Notes: generated by a model from the sequence alone, not told the origin. A DNA stretch of 64,000 bases from Staphylococcus durrellii (GCF_015594545.1 NZ_JADIIO010000001.1:124001-188000); one strand, 5' to 3'. Counted from the first letter of the stretch, positions 27,099-35,174 are shown. Translations and numbers: made by a program.

Positions 27099-27132
27099 TT
27101 AACATTCTGTATATTTTGGGAGGCAAGATTTA

Positions 27133-28482
27133 ATGGAAAAGACAAAAACGATGGAAGATGTTCCGTTTTGTAGATTTCACATGAAAATATTTGCATATTG
27201 TAGTGGTAGTTCATTCGTAGATGGCTATGCGCTCGGTATCATTGCTATAGCACTCTCGATAATGCAAAAAGATATTAATATGTCTGTAACTACTGTAGGT
27301 CTTCTTGGCATGGGGACGTTACTTGGTATGGTTTTCGGTGGATTAGTCGGCGGTTACTTTACCGACCTTATAGGTAGGAAGAAAATGTTTATCATCGACA
27401 TGTTGCTACTCGGTGTATTTACGATATCTCAGTTTTTCGTGACGGATCCAACACAATTAATCATCTTAAGAATATTAATCGGTGTCACGTTAGGTATGGA
27501 TTATCCTATCGCAGGTTCACTAATGAGTGAATTTGCACCGAAGAAAAATCGTGGCGCATTATTAGGTGGTATCAATGCATTCTGGTTTATCGGTTACGCT
27601 GTATCATTTATTGTTGGCTATTTACTTATTCCAATTGGCAACGCAACAAGTTGGAGATGGATGTTAGCGAGTGGTGCAGTGCCAGTAGTCGTATTATTAT
27701 TCGCACGTTTAAATATGCCAGAGTCACCACATTGGTTGTTAAAGCATGGCCAAAAACAAAAAGCCGAAGACATCGTACAAAGTGTGTTTGGCGATCATGT
27801 CCAAGTTAGCCAAAAAGAGCATTCAGAACAAAAACCTAATTTGTTAGATATTTTTAGAAATGGTTACGGTAAAAGAACGCTATTTATTTCAATATTTTGG
27901 TCAGTACAAGTCATGACAACTTTTGCAATCGGTACATATATCCCTGAAATACTGTCTGAATTTAGTTTGAAAGGCGGTTCGCAAGAATATTTAGGTTCTG
28001 CAATTATTAACTTATTTTATTTAATTGGAGCCTTCCCAGCATTATATTTTGTAGAGAAAATTGGCAGAAGACCGACACTATTGTGGCCGTTCTTGATTAC
28101 TACGATTGCCTTATTTGTTCTTGGTGTAGTATCAGGTAATAACCCACCATTTTGGATAATACTATTACTCTTTGTTATTTACGGTATCTTTAATACTGGC
28201 ATGAGTAGTCACCAATGGATTTATCCTTATGAACTATATCCGACACACTTTAGAGGTACAGGTGGTGGATTTACAACTACCGTCAGTCGTATCGCATCAG
28301 CCATCAGTACATTCTTCTTTCCAGTTATATTGTCTAACTATGGATTAAGTACAACGATGTATATTTCATCAGGATTACTGTTTATCGGCTTTGTCGTATC
28401 AATCTTTATGGCACCAGAAACCAAAAATAAAGGTCTCGATGATGCCAGCTCAGCAACAGTAATTAAACCCGAAATAAATTAA
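27133..28482 (+). CDS. MFS transporter of the catabolic operon
   Basis: 449 aa with about 12 membrane segments. Motifs are of the sugar porter/aromatic acid symporter group: GGYFTDLIGRKKMFIID after helix 2, LRILIGVTLGMDYPIAGSLMSEFAPKKNRG, MPESPHWLLK after helix 6 and MAPETKNKGLDD at the C-terminus. TTTGGGAGGCAAGATTT precedes ATG. It is last in the RpiR-linked operon and presumably imports the substrate catabolised by the preceding three enzymes. The substrate is not determined; a similar carrier is encoded at 37757-39154 but without linked enzymes. Confidence 0.85.
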   Translation: MEKTKTMEDVPFCRFHMKIFAYCSGSSFVDGYALGIIAIALSIMQKDINMSVTTVGLLGMGTLLGMVFGGLVGGYFTDLIGRKKMFIIDMLLLGVFTISQFFVTDPTQLIILRILIGVTLGMDYPIAGSLMSEFAPKKNRGALLGGINAFWFIGYAVSFIVGYLLIPIGNATSWRWMLASGAVPVVVLLFARLNMPESPHWLLKHGQKQKAEDIVQSVFGDHVQVSQKEHSEQKPNLLDIFRNGYGKRTLFISIFWSVQVMTTFAIGTYIPEILSEFSLKGGSQEYLGSAIINLFYLIGAFPALYFVEKIGRRPTLLWPFLITTIALFVLGVVSGNNPPFWIILLLFVIYGIFNTGMSSHQWIYPYELYPTHFRGTGGGFTTTVSRIASAISTFFFPVILSNYGLSTTMYISSGLLFIGFVVSIFMAPETKNKGLDDASSATVIKPEIN

Positions 28483-28504
28483 ATTATGAGGTAGTTACGC
28501 GAAA

Positions 28505-28534
28505 TACACATCCATTTGGGTGTGTAGTTTTTTA
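28505..28534 (+). terminator. Terminator of the RpiR-linked operon
   Basis: TACACATCC pairs with GGGTGTGTA around a short loop, followed by GTTTTTTAT. It is 23 bases after the MFS stop codon. Confidence 0.85.
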
Positions 28535-28584
28535 TGACTATAATTATGTGAAAGTTGTAGTGATAATCAAAAGTGTAAAACAGG

Positions 28585-28614
28585 TTGAAATAATGAAATA
28601 TTATAGTATATACT
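28585..28614 (+). promoter_or_regulatory. Probable sigma-A promoter of the ABC-F leader
   Basis: TTGAAA at 28585-28590 and TATACT at 28609-28614 are separated by 18 bases. Transcription would begin about 25-30 bases before the leader peptide start at 28647. Confidence 0.6.
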
Positions 28615-28646
28615 TGCACTAATCTTAAATCTAGGAGGTGTTGGAC

Positions 28647-28784
28647 ATGTTTCTTATAGCTCAAAGTTGCCGATATTTATATATCGTTCGCAACAAATTT
28701 GCGAATGTATTTTCAAAATTGGTGGAGTCTGTCTTTTTTGAAAATATAAGAGCTATAGGGAATATGAACACCGTTAGATGCTAA
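28647..28784 (+). CDS. 45-aa leader peptide of the ABC-F gene
   Basis: A short frame starts at ATG 28647 behind a near-perfect ribosome site CTAGGAGGTG and ends with TAA 28784, 34 bases before the ABC-F start. The peptide begins MFLIAQSCRYLYIVRNKFAN. Such leaders commonly sense ribosome-targeting antibiotics: stalling rearranges downstream RNA. Here the frame runs through the RNA elements at 28655-28662 and 28750-28757, so translation would disrupt their pairing. Identity as a regulatory leader is inferred from position, ribosome site and RNA structure; the peptide matches no leader that I recall. Confidence 0.7.
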   Translation: MFLIAQSCRYLYIVRNKFANVFSKLVESVFFENIRAIGNMNTVRC

Positions 28785-28814
28785 TTACTTCCTTATAGCT
28801 CACTTGGAGGAAGT
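28655..28814 (+). promoter_or_regulatory. Attenuator with mutually exclusive hairpins before ABC-F
   Basis: TATAGCTC occurs twice (28655-28662 and 28794-28801) and its complement GAGCTATA once (28750-28757), so the middle element can pair with either copy. The downstream pairing extends to 13 base pairs (28750-28762 with 28789-28801, one G-U). In competition, ACTTCC at 28787-28792 can pair with GGAAGT at 28809-28814, which covers the ABC-F ribosome site. A further hairpin is at 28687-28705 (TTCGCAA / TTGCGAA), and a T-rich stretch GTCTTTTTTG lies at about 28728-28738. This supports translational attenuation, possibly with transcriptional attenuation. Confidence 0.68.
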
Positions 28815-28818
28815 AAAA

Positions 28819-30435
28819 ATGAATATATTAAATGCATCGAATATATCTAAACGTTATTTAGATAACACAGTTTTCGAAAATATTAAAATTACGCTTAATG
28901 AAGGCGATAAAGTAGGTATAGTAGGTCGAAATGGAGAAGGAAAAACTACCTTATTAAATTTATTATCTGGGATAGAGTTACCTAGTACAGGTACAATGAG
29001 TTGGAAGAAGAATGTGTGTATCGGTTATTTAAATCAAATCCCACATTATGCAAGTGATAAAAAAGTATATGATTGTTTGAAAGAAGTATTTCATACTACG
29101 AATGTTCTTTCTGACAAGATGACTGAACTTGAACAACGCATGACAATTAATGATAATGATGTAAAAAATTTATTATCTCAATATGGCAAAATTCAAGAAC
29201 AATTCGAAGCCCATGGGGGTTATGAAATAGATGCACAAATCCGTAAAGTATCCAAGGGTTTAAATATAAAACAATTACTTGAAAGTGAATGGGGAAAGCT
29301 GTCAGGTGGCGAAAAAACTAAAGTCGGTCTAGCACAAATTTTATTGAAAAGTACAGATTTATTACTACTAGACGAACCTACTAACCATTTAGATATTGAT
29401 TCAATTAATTGGCTTACTGAATATGTAAAAAATAAAAATGGTGCGGTAGTCATCATTTCCCATGATCGTTATTTTCTTGATGAAACGATAAATCATATTT
29501 TAGAAATTGATCAACAAAAATTATTTTCATATCATGGTAATTATTCTTATTTTATTGTAGAACGTGAGAAAAGAATTTTAGCTGAATTTGAGGCATATCA
29601 AACACAACAAAAGAAAATTAATAAAATGGAACAATCAATTAAGCAATTAAGAACGTGGGCTAGCCAAGCTAAACCACCTAATGCAGCTATGTATAAAAGA
29701 GCTAAAAGCATGGAAAAAGCTTTGAATCGTATAAAGCGTTTCGAAAAACCCATATTAGAAACGGATAAAATGAAATTTGACTTACAAGAAAATAAACGTG
29801 TTTCTAATGATGTAGTTGAGTTACAGCACGTTGCGAAGATGTATAACGAGATTTTGTTTGAAGATATTAATGTATTAGTGGAACGAGGTCAAAATGTGTC
29901 TATTGTCGGACCAAATGGTTCAGGTAAGACGACATTAATTAAAATAATTCTAGGTGATGTTAAGCCTGATGAAGGGATAGTTAAAAGAGCTAATAATTTG
30001 AATATAGGCTATTTATCACAACATCCATTTTCACATCATTCTTGCGAAACAGTGCTAGAAACTTTTAGAGAACTTGTGAACGTAACAGAAGGTCAAGCAC
30101 GTCATATACTTGCTAACTTTATGTTTTATGGTGCAGACGTATTTAAACAGATAAAGGACTTAAGTGGCGGTGAAAAAATGCGTTTAAGATGGGCCCAAAT
30201 TGTTAATCAAGACTTTAATGTTCTAATACTTGATGAACCTACGAATCATCTTGATATAGATGCTAAAGAAACGATTGAAGAAGCTCTGATGGATTTTAAT
30301 GGGACCATTATAACCATTTCTCATGATAGATATTTCTTAAATAAATTATTCAACATTACCTATATATTAGAGCAAAATAAATTAGTTAAGTACGAAGGTA
30401 ACTACAGTTATGCTGTAGAAAAACGTAAAAACTAA
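28819..30435 (+). CDS. ABC-F ribosomal protection-type ATPase
   Basis: 538 aa from ATG 28819 (CTTGGAGGAAGTAAAA). It has two ATP-binding cassettes and no membrane segments. First Walker A is GRNGEGKTTLL with LSGGEKTKVGLAQ and LLLLDEPTNHLDID; the second is GPNGSGKTTLI with LSGGEKMRLRWAQ and VLILDEPTNHLDID. The linker between them is charged and helical (IKQLRTWASQAKPPNAAMYKRAKSMEKALNRI), the region that reaches the peptidyl transferase centre in antibiotic-resistance ABC-F proteins such as Vga, Lsa, Sal and VmlR. The drug-type leader upstream supports a resistance role against 50S-binding antibiotics. The spectrum cannot be read from sequence. Confidence 0.85.
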   Translation: MNILNASNISKRYLDNTVFENIKITLNEGDKVGIVGRNGEGKTTLLNLLSGIELPSTGTMSWKKNVCIGYLNQIPHYASDKKVYDCLKEVFHTTNVLSDKMTELEQRMTINDNDVKNLLSQYGKIQEQFEAHGGYEIDAQIRKVSKGLNIKQLLESEWGKLSGGEKTKVGLAQILLKSTDLLLLDEPTNHLDIDSINWLTEYVKNKNGAVVIISHDRYFLDETINHILEIDQQKLFSYHGNYSYFIVEREKRILAEFEAYQTQQKKINKMEQSIKQLRTWASQAKPPNAAMYKRAKSMEKALNRIKRFEKPILETDKMKFDLQENKRVSNDVVELQHVAKMYNEILFEDINVLVERGQNVSIVGPNGSGKTTLIKIILGDVKPDEGIVKRANNLNIGYLSQHPFSHHSCETVLETFRELVNVTEGQARHILANFMFYGADVFKQIKDLSGGEKMRLRWAQIVNQDFNVLILDEPTNHLDIDAKETIEEALMDFNGTIITISHDRYFLNKLFNITYILEQNKLVKYEGNYSYAVEKRKN

Positions 30436-30462
30436 ACTAAAGTTTTTAGTAGATACCTATGG

Positions 30463-30497
30463 AGGAAGTCAAAATAATAATTGGCTTCCTTTTTTTA
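30463..30497 (+). terminator. Terminator of the ABC-F gene
   Basis: AGGAAGTCAA pairs with TTGGCTTCCT around a short AT loop, followed by TTTTTTT. It is 28 bases after the ABC-F stop. Confidence 0.85.
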
Positions 30498-30574
30498 TAC
30501 TTATATTATTTTGACTAATATACTTGTCAAAATGACATAAGTAATGTACATTATGGTCAAGGAGTTGATGAAAC

Positions 30575-30778
30575 TTGCGAAATCGTCTAAAAGAACTGCG
30601 TGCACGAGATGGTTACAACCAAACACAACTAGCTAGGAAAGCAGGAATATCAAGGCAAACTATTTCTTTAATTGAGCGAAATGATTTTATGCCATCAATA
30701 TTAACTGCAGTCAAGATAGCACGTATATTTAACGAAAATGTTGAAAGTATATTTATCTTTGAGGAGGAAGAATTATGA
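30575..30778 (+). CDS. Small XRE-family transcriptional regulator
   Basis: 67 aa starting at TTG 30575, about ten bases after AAGGAG; no in-frame ATG fits the family start. Nearly all of it is one helix-turn-helix (RLKELRARDGYNQTQLARKAGISRQTISLIERNDFMPSILTAVKIARIFNENVESIFIFEEEE), like the YgzD/Xre-type mini-repressors. It overlaps the next gene by four bases (ATGA), so the operon is translationally coupled. Such regulators commonly control the DUF3169 and ABC genes that follow. Confidence 0.88.
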   Translation: MRNRLKELRARDGYNQTQLARKAGISRQTISLIERNDFMPSILTAVKIARIFNENVESIFIFEEEEL

Positions 30779-31497
30779 AAGTAGGTAGATATTTATTAAT
30801 TTTAATAATAGGTGCAGTTCTAGGTGGTTTATTTGGGGGAATCATAGGATCATCAATATTTAAACAACTTATTACTAATATACAATTCGCTAATCATTAT
30901 ACTGTTATCGTAATTACGATAATTGCCTTATTGATAAATATTATTTTGTTAGTAGTGTTATTTAGAACCCAACGTAAATCTTTAGAATTTAAAAATAAAT
31001 TAGCTGAAGATATAGATGACGACAAGGCAGACTACTATGAAAACAAAGCAAATGGTTATTATTTAAAAGTTAACGCTATGTATTATGTTTTAGTTTCTGT
31101 AAGTCTCATCCATATGTTCATTATTGTATTAGGTCGAGGTTCAGAATATGATGTATTGTTGGCCATTACACCGTTTTTAGTAGCTTCAATAGCTGGTACT
31201 ATTATAGGTTTTTATTTTCGTAAATTTGACTCTAGATTTCCGAAACAAGGTGAAAGAAATTATAGCGATAAAATCTTTAATCTTATGGATGATGGCGAAA
31301 AACATATTACTTTAGTATCAATGTATAAAGTTTATCACTGGAATTTAATGATGTTAATCATCGGAACAATGTTCTTAGGTATATATTCAATGGCAACTGG
31401 CATAAATCAAGGATTGAGTATATTAGTGCTCATTATCATATTTATGTATAATGCGTTTGGTTATTTAGCCAAAGTACGTAAATTTTATAAAAATTAA
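30775..31497 (+). CDS. DUF3169 family membrane protein
   Basis: 240 aa with about six hydrophobic segments: two at the N-terminus, two near residues 105-145, two near 190-235. The pattern LAEDIDDDKADYYENKANGYYLKVNAMYYVL and the SRFPKQGERNYSDKIFNLMDDGEKHITLVSMYKVYHWN stretch fit the DUF3169 family. It is fused to the XRE gene by an ATGA overlap and precedes an ABC ATPase and permease. In this arrangement it may act as a membrane sensor or accessory part of the exporter; that is inference. GAGGAGGAAGAATT precedes the start. Confidence 0.82.
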   Translation: MKVGRYLLILIIGAVLGGLFGGIIGSSIFKQLITNIQFANHYTVIVITIIALLINIILLVVLFRTQRKSLEFKNKLAEDIDDDKADYYENKANGYYLKVNAMYYVLVSVSLIHMFIIVLGRGSEYDVLLAITPFLVASIAGTIIGFYFRKFDSRFPKQGERNYSDKIFNLMDDGEKHITLVSMYKVYHWNLMMLIIGTMFLGIYSMATGINQGLSILVLIIIFMYNAFGYLAKVRKFYKN

Positions 31498-31520
31498 CTT
31501 CATAGAAAGAGAGTTAAACA

Positions 31521-32366
31521 ATGACACAATTACTTGAAATTAAACAGCTTAATAAAGCTTATGAAAAATCAGAATTTAGTTTAAATAATATATCTTTTTC
31601 AATTAATAAAAATGAAGCCGTTGGATTAATAGGACAAAATGGTTCTGGGAAAACAACGCTCATTAATACTATAGTTGGTAACAGATTAAAAGAGTCTGGT
31701 GATATTTACTTTTTTGGTACAGATATAACTCAAGATGATTATCAATATAAAGAACAAATTGGTGTCGTATTTGATGATTTGAGAGTACCTAATAAATTAA
31801 AAATTAATGATATTGATAAAGTGTTTAATAAAATTTTCGAAACATGGGATAGTGAGCAATTTTTTTCACTAATAGAACAGTTTGAATTACCTCAAACAAA
31901 TATAATTAACACGTTTTCAAGAGGTATGAGAATGAAAACAGCGCTAGCAATAGCATTAGCGCACGATAGTAAGTTATTGATTTTAGACGAAGCAACTGCG
32001 GGCATGGACGTTTCTGGTAGAGAGCAAGTAATGGAAATACTTGAAGATTTTATTAATGAAGGGAAAAGCATTTTATTATCATCACATATATCTGAAGATA
32101 TTGAGCAACTAGCGACTAAACTTGTTTTTATGAAAGATGGCAAAGTGATATTAGAAGAAGAAAAAGACAAATTAATAACAAATTACGGTATCGTCAAACA
32201 ACCTGTTGAAGATTTTAATATCCCTAATGAATTGATAGTAGCTTCAAGAATACGTAAACAAGAACATATAACGTTGGTTAATGACTATACAATATTAGCA
32301 GAAGCGGAGCAACTTCAACAAATAGACGACGCTACAAAGATTATTATGAGAGGTGAAATCTATTGA
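31521..32366 (+). CDS. ABC transporter ATP-binding protein
   Basis: 281 aa with one ATP-binding cassette: Walker A GLIGQNGSGKTTLINTIVG at about residues 36-54, a signature FSRGMRMKTALAIALAHD, Walker B LLILDEATAGMDVSG, and the switch histidine in LLSSHISEDIEQL. The degenerate signature (FSRGM in place of LSGGQ) is common in exporter ATPases of the YtrB/BcrA type. It overlaps the permease start by four bases. The pair likely exports a peptide, antibiotic or lipid-like substrate and belongs to the XRE-DUF3169 operon. Confidence 0.9.
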   Translation: MTQLLEIKQLNKAYEKSEFSLNNISFSINKNEAVGLIGQNGSGKTTLINTIVGNRLKESGDIYFFGTDITQDDYQYKEQIGVVFDDLRVPNKLKINDIDKVFNKIFETWDSEQFFSLIEQFELPQTNIINTFSRGMRMKTALAIALAHDSKLLILDEATAGMDVSGREQVMEILEDFINEGKSILLSSHISEDIEQLATKLVFMKDGKVILEEEKDKLITNYGIVKQPVEDFNIPNELIVASRIRKQEHITLVNDYTILAEAEQLQQIDDATKIIMRGEIY

Positions 32367-32998
32367 AAGGTATGCTATTAAGCACTTACTATGCATCTAA
32401 AAAGGCAGTGTATTTATATTTAGTCATTGCTATTATAGCTAGTGTTATTTTTGGGTTTTTGAATCCTATAATGAGTAGTTTCTTACCGATGTTAATTTTA
32501 ATTTCACCTGTGACAGATACTATAAAGCATGAAAAGCATTCCAAGTGGATGAATTATATCTCAACTTTGCCTGTACGAAGAAAAGATTATATTAATGGCT
32601 ATTTTACTTACTATATGTTGCTCGTAGTTATAGGATTGCTTGTAGGATTAATAGTTACTGCTATTTCGACCCAGAGTATAAAAGTGGCGATTGCTTCAGT
32701 ATTACTAGGTCTAGGAGGAGCTGGAACTTATGGGATTATGTTTCCGCTGACATTTAAATTTGGGGCTGAAAACTCTAACGTTATTTTAATATCATCGTCT
32801 ATTTTTGTTGTAGCTTTATTTTATGTAGAATTTTTTGTATTTATAATAAAAAACATGACATCTACAGGCTCAATTGTTGAAGCCATAGCACAATCTTCAA
32901 GTATAATTTCGCTTATAGTTTATGGGTTAATTGGCATTTTGACGATTATTTTTTCTTACGTAAGTTCACTTTGTATTTTTAAAAAACAAGAATTATAA
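32363..32998 (+). CDS. ABC-2-type permease
   Basis: 211 aa with about six membrane segments. The start TTG 32363 lies inside the ATPase stop (TTGA) and has GAGAGGTG at good spacing; an ATG three codons later is the alternative. The segment DTIKHEKHSKWMNYISTLPVRRKDYINGYFTYYMLLV is typical of the ABC-2 permease family found with such ATPases. It is the last gene of the XRE-DUF3169-ABC operon. Its final codons and stop are part of a 20-base direct repeat (32988-33007). Confidence 0.87.
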   Translation: MKGMLLSTYYASKKAVYLYLVIAIIASVIFGFLNPIMSSFLPMLILISPVTDTIKHEKHSKWMNYISTLPVRRKDYINGYFTYYMLLVVIGLLVGLIVTAISTQSIKVAIASVLLGLGGAGTYGIMFPLTFKFGAENSNVILISSSIFVVALFYVEFFVFIIKNMTSTGSIVEAIAQSSSIISLIVYGLIGILTIIFSYVSSLCIFKKQEL

Positions 32999-33007
32999 AA
33001 AGCAGTC
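32988..33007 (+). repeat. 20-bp direct repeat, left copy
   Basis: AAGAATTATAAAAAGCAGTC spans the permease 3' end (including its TAA) and the left arm of its terminator. An identical 20-base copy stands at 35137-35156. The bases on both outer sides differ, so the identity is exactly 20 bases. Confidence 0.9.
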
Positions 33008-33030
33008 ATCATAAGACTGCTTTTAATTTT
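32997..33030 (+). terminator. Terminator of the XRE-DUF3169-ABC operon
   Basis: AAAAGCAGTC pairs with GACTGCTTTT around ATCATAA, followed by AATTTTTT. Confidence 0.88.
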
Positions 33031-33127
33031 TTACTTAAAATCAAATGTGCTTTAAAAAAGTATTGGAAATTACAAATTATTGGTGTATTATTAAACTGAT
33101 ATTAGAGTGAAAGAAGTTGATGAAATC

Positions 33128-33895
33128 ATGTTTAACTTTGATGCTAAATTTAACGAACATATTTTAAAAGGTATTGTTACTGGATACAAGGATTATATTA
33201 AAGTTAGAAATCACGCTAATTCGACCATGGAAATAAGCGATGCTTACGCTTATGTCAAAGCAAATCATATAGATGACCAAGTCGCAAAACATGTATCAAA
33301 ATTTGCAGAAGCTAGCAGGCAAAGCGCAGGACCATCTTGGAAATATTTAATGTTTCAATTAAACGATGAATCAACTACAACTGGATTCAAATTCATTTTA
33401 AAAAATGAGCTATATTTTAATGCTAATAATGTAACTGAAGGTAAAAAATTAATTGAAGATAAAAAAAGTGTAAGATACTTAGAGGAACTTATTAAAAATA
33501 ATAAAGATGTAAACTTTGGGAAAATAGAAAATGAGTTTAAAGTTGAACACCAAATTAGTGGAGAATCGCTATTATTTAATCAACCTCATGATAACCATGA
33601 TAAAAATAATAATGAAATTAAATTTATAATTATTACATATGGTATTGATTATAGTTCTAAGATGTTGAATGCTGTTAAAATATGGGCACCAAATCCATTA
33701 AATAAAAAAGCTGTATTATTAAGGGATTTAACAATGGAATTAAATGAATTAATTAAATATGATGAAGATTATGCACTAGAGAATGAAGAATTAAAAGTAC
33801 TCCAAAACGACGAAGAAGAAAAATATGTCGATCCAACGTTTGCATTTGGTATTTTGCCTAATGAAAACAATGATATAGATAAATCAGTTAATTAA
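33128..33895 (+). CDS. DUF5986 family protein, probable toxin partner
   Basis: 255 aa from ATG 33128. A GTG seven codons upstream (33107) is possible; neither has a strong ribosome site. The protein is soluble, lysine/asparagine-rich, and fits the DUF5986 family: FNEHILKGIVTGYKDYIKVRNHANSTMEISDAYAYVKANHI at the start, then GPSWKYLMFQLNDE and ITYGIDYSSKMLNAVKIWAPNP. These proteins are regularly encoded just before an XRE/ImmA-IrrE protein of the Spr1629 repressor/antitoxin type, and the same pairing occurs here with a 19-base gap. A toxin-like role is therefore inferred from family and context, not from a visible active site. Confidence 0.7.
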   Translation: MFNFDAKFNEHILKGIVTGYKDYIKVRNHANSTMEISDAYAYVKANHIDDQVAKHVSKFAEASRQSAGPSWKYLMFQLNDESTTTGFKFILKNELYFNANNVTEGKKLIEDKKSVRYLEELIKNNKDVNFGKIENEFKVEHQISGESLLFNQPHDNHDKNNNEIKFIIITYGIDYSSKMLNAVKIWAPNPLNKKAVLLRDLTMELNELIKYDEDYALENEELKVLQNDEEEKYVDPTFAFGILPNENNDIDKSVN

Positions 33896-33914
33896 AGAAA
33901 GAGAGTAACTAACA

Positions 33915-35102
33915 ATGTTTATTGGGGAAAATTTAGAAAATATTAGAATTTTAAGTGGTTATAGTCGAAAAGAACTTGCCGATAAAATTAATATAAGTGA
34001 GCAAGCAATTTGGCAATATGAAACTAAAAACATGATGCCTGAAATTAATAAGATACATCAGTTAGCTAAATTATTTCATGTTAAAACGGCTTATTTTATT
34101 TCAGAAATTAAAGATAATAATCACAATGAGCTTGTAAACAAACATGCAATAGCATTTAGGGCGAAAAACCAACAAATTTCAATTAAATTATTAAATAAGC
34201 AATATTATCAAGCTAATTATATTGTTATGTTTACTAATTATATTTTCAAGTACCTCAAATTACCACAACTAGAAATATTTAACTTATTAAAAATTATTGA
34301 TAGTGAGTTAGGTCAAATTGAAGAAAAGAAATATTTTATAAAACAAACAGCTCGTATAGCTAGAGAAGTTATATTAAATAACAAACAAAACAGTGAACTA
34401 TTATTTAGTTTAGAACAATTAGGTATAGTTATATATGAAAAAAATATAGACAATGATGCAGATGCATATAGTTTTTGGACTAAAAATGATATGCCTTATA
34501 TAGTTTTAGGTAACAGTAAAGGTATTACGGCAAGAAGGCATTTTGATTTAGCGCATGAATTAGGTCATATCCTTTGTCATAGGCAAATCCAATTCGATAT
34601 GTTGTCAAATGAGGAACATAAAATAATTGAACAAGAAGCTGACTTATTTGCAGCTGAATTTTTATTACCAGCAATAGAGTTTAAAGAAGATTTCAATAAA
34701 ATAACAAAAAAGTCTAATCCAGATTATTTAACAATGATAAAAGAAAAGTGGCAAGTATCTATTCAAGCTATGGCTATGCGTGCCTATTATTTAGGGGTAA
34801 TGTCAAATTCTCAATACAGATATTTTTGGGCATCAATAAATAAAAAAGGATATAAAAAATTAGAACCTTTAGATGAAGATATTAAATTGCCTAGACCAGT
34901 TAAAATAAATAGTTTATTAAAGCTGTTGTTCAGTGAAAATATAATAACACCGAATAATATTTTAGATACATTTAAAGTTGAAACTAAATTCTTAAAAGAT
35001 ATTTGTAATATAGATGTTAACCTATTTTTAAAATATATGAATAAAGAAATTCAAGAAGAAAATATAATAAGTAATTACTTTAATATTGATAAGTATAGGT
35101 AA
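33915..35102 (+). CDS. XRE + ImmA/IrrE metallopeptidase protein (Spr1629-type repressor/antitoxin)
   Basis: 395 aa. Residues 1-60 are an XRE helix-turn-helix (IGENLENIRILSGYSRKELADKINISEQAIWQYETKNMMPEINKIHQLAKLF). Residues about 170-290 form an ImmA/IrrE zinc-peptidase domain with the HExxH motif in FDLAHELGHILCH and the downstream EQEADLFAAEFLLP glutamate. The remaining C-terminus is helical and unassigned. AAGAAAGAGAGTAACTAACA precedes ATG. The fusion of a DNA-binding domain to ImmA suggests a repressor inactivated by, or acting through, proteolysis. It forms a two-gene module with the DUF5986 gene. Confidence 0.85.
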   Translation: MFIGENLENIRILSGYSRKELADKINISEQAIWQYETKNMMPEINKIHQLAKLFHVKTAYFISEIKDNNHNELVNKHAIAFRAKNQQISIKLLNKQYYQANYIVMFTNYIFKYLKLPQLEIFNLLKIIDSELGQIEEKKYFIKQTARIAREVILNNKQNSELLFSLEQLGIVIYEKNIDNDADAYSFWTKNDMPYIVLGNSKGITARRHFDLAHELGHILCHRQIQFDMLSNEEHKIIEQEADLFAAEFLLPAIEFKEDFNKITKKSNPDYLTMIKEKWQVSIQAMAMRAYYLGVMSNSQYRYFWASINKKGYKKLEPLDEDIKLPRPVKINSLLKLLFSENIITPNNILDTFKVETKFLKDICNIDVNLFLKYMNKEIQEENIISNYFNIDKYR

Positions 35103-35136
35103 TCGAATGGCTATACAAATTGATTCTTTAATACGT

Positions 35137-35156
35137 AAGAATTATAAAAAGCAGTC
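35137..35156 (+). repeat. 20-bp direct repeat, right copy
   Basis: AAGAATTATAAAAAGCAGTC, identical to 32988-33007. It lies 34 bases after the ImmA/IrrE stop and includes the left arm of the local terminator. Together the copies bracket the two-gene module. Confidence 0.9.
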
Positions 35157-35173
35157 TTAGTGACTGCTTTTTT
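35146..35173. terminator. Bidirectional terminator
   Basis: AAAAAGCAGTC pairs with GACTGCTTTTTT around a 5-base loop. A- and T-runs flank it, so it can serve both the ImmA/IrrE gene (+) and the 64-aa gene (-). Confidence 0.85.
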
Positions 35174-35174
35174 A

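Noticed and set aside
32988..35156. Direct repeats taken as ends of a transposon
   Set aside because: No transposase or integrase lies between them and no terminal inverted repeats are present; an insertion or recombination footprint is all that can be claimed.
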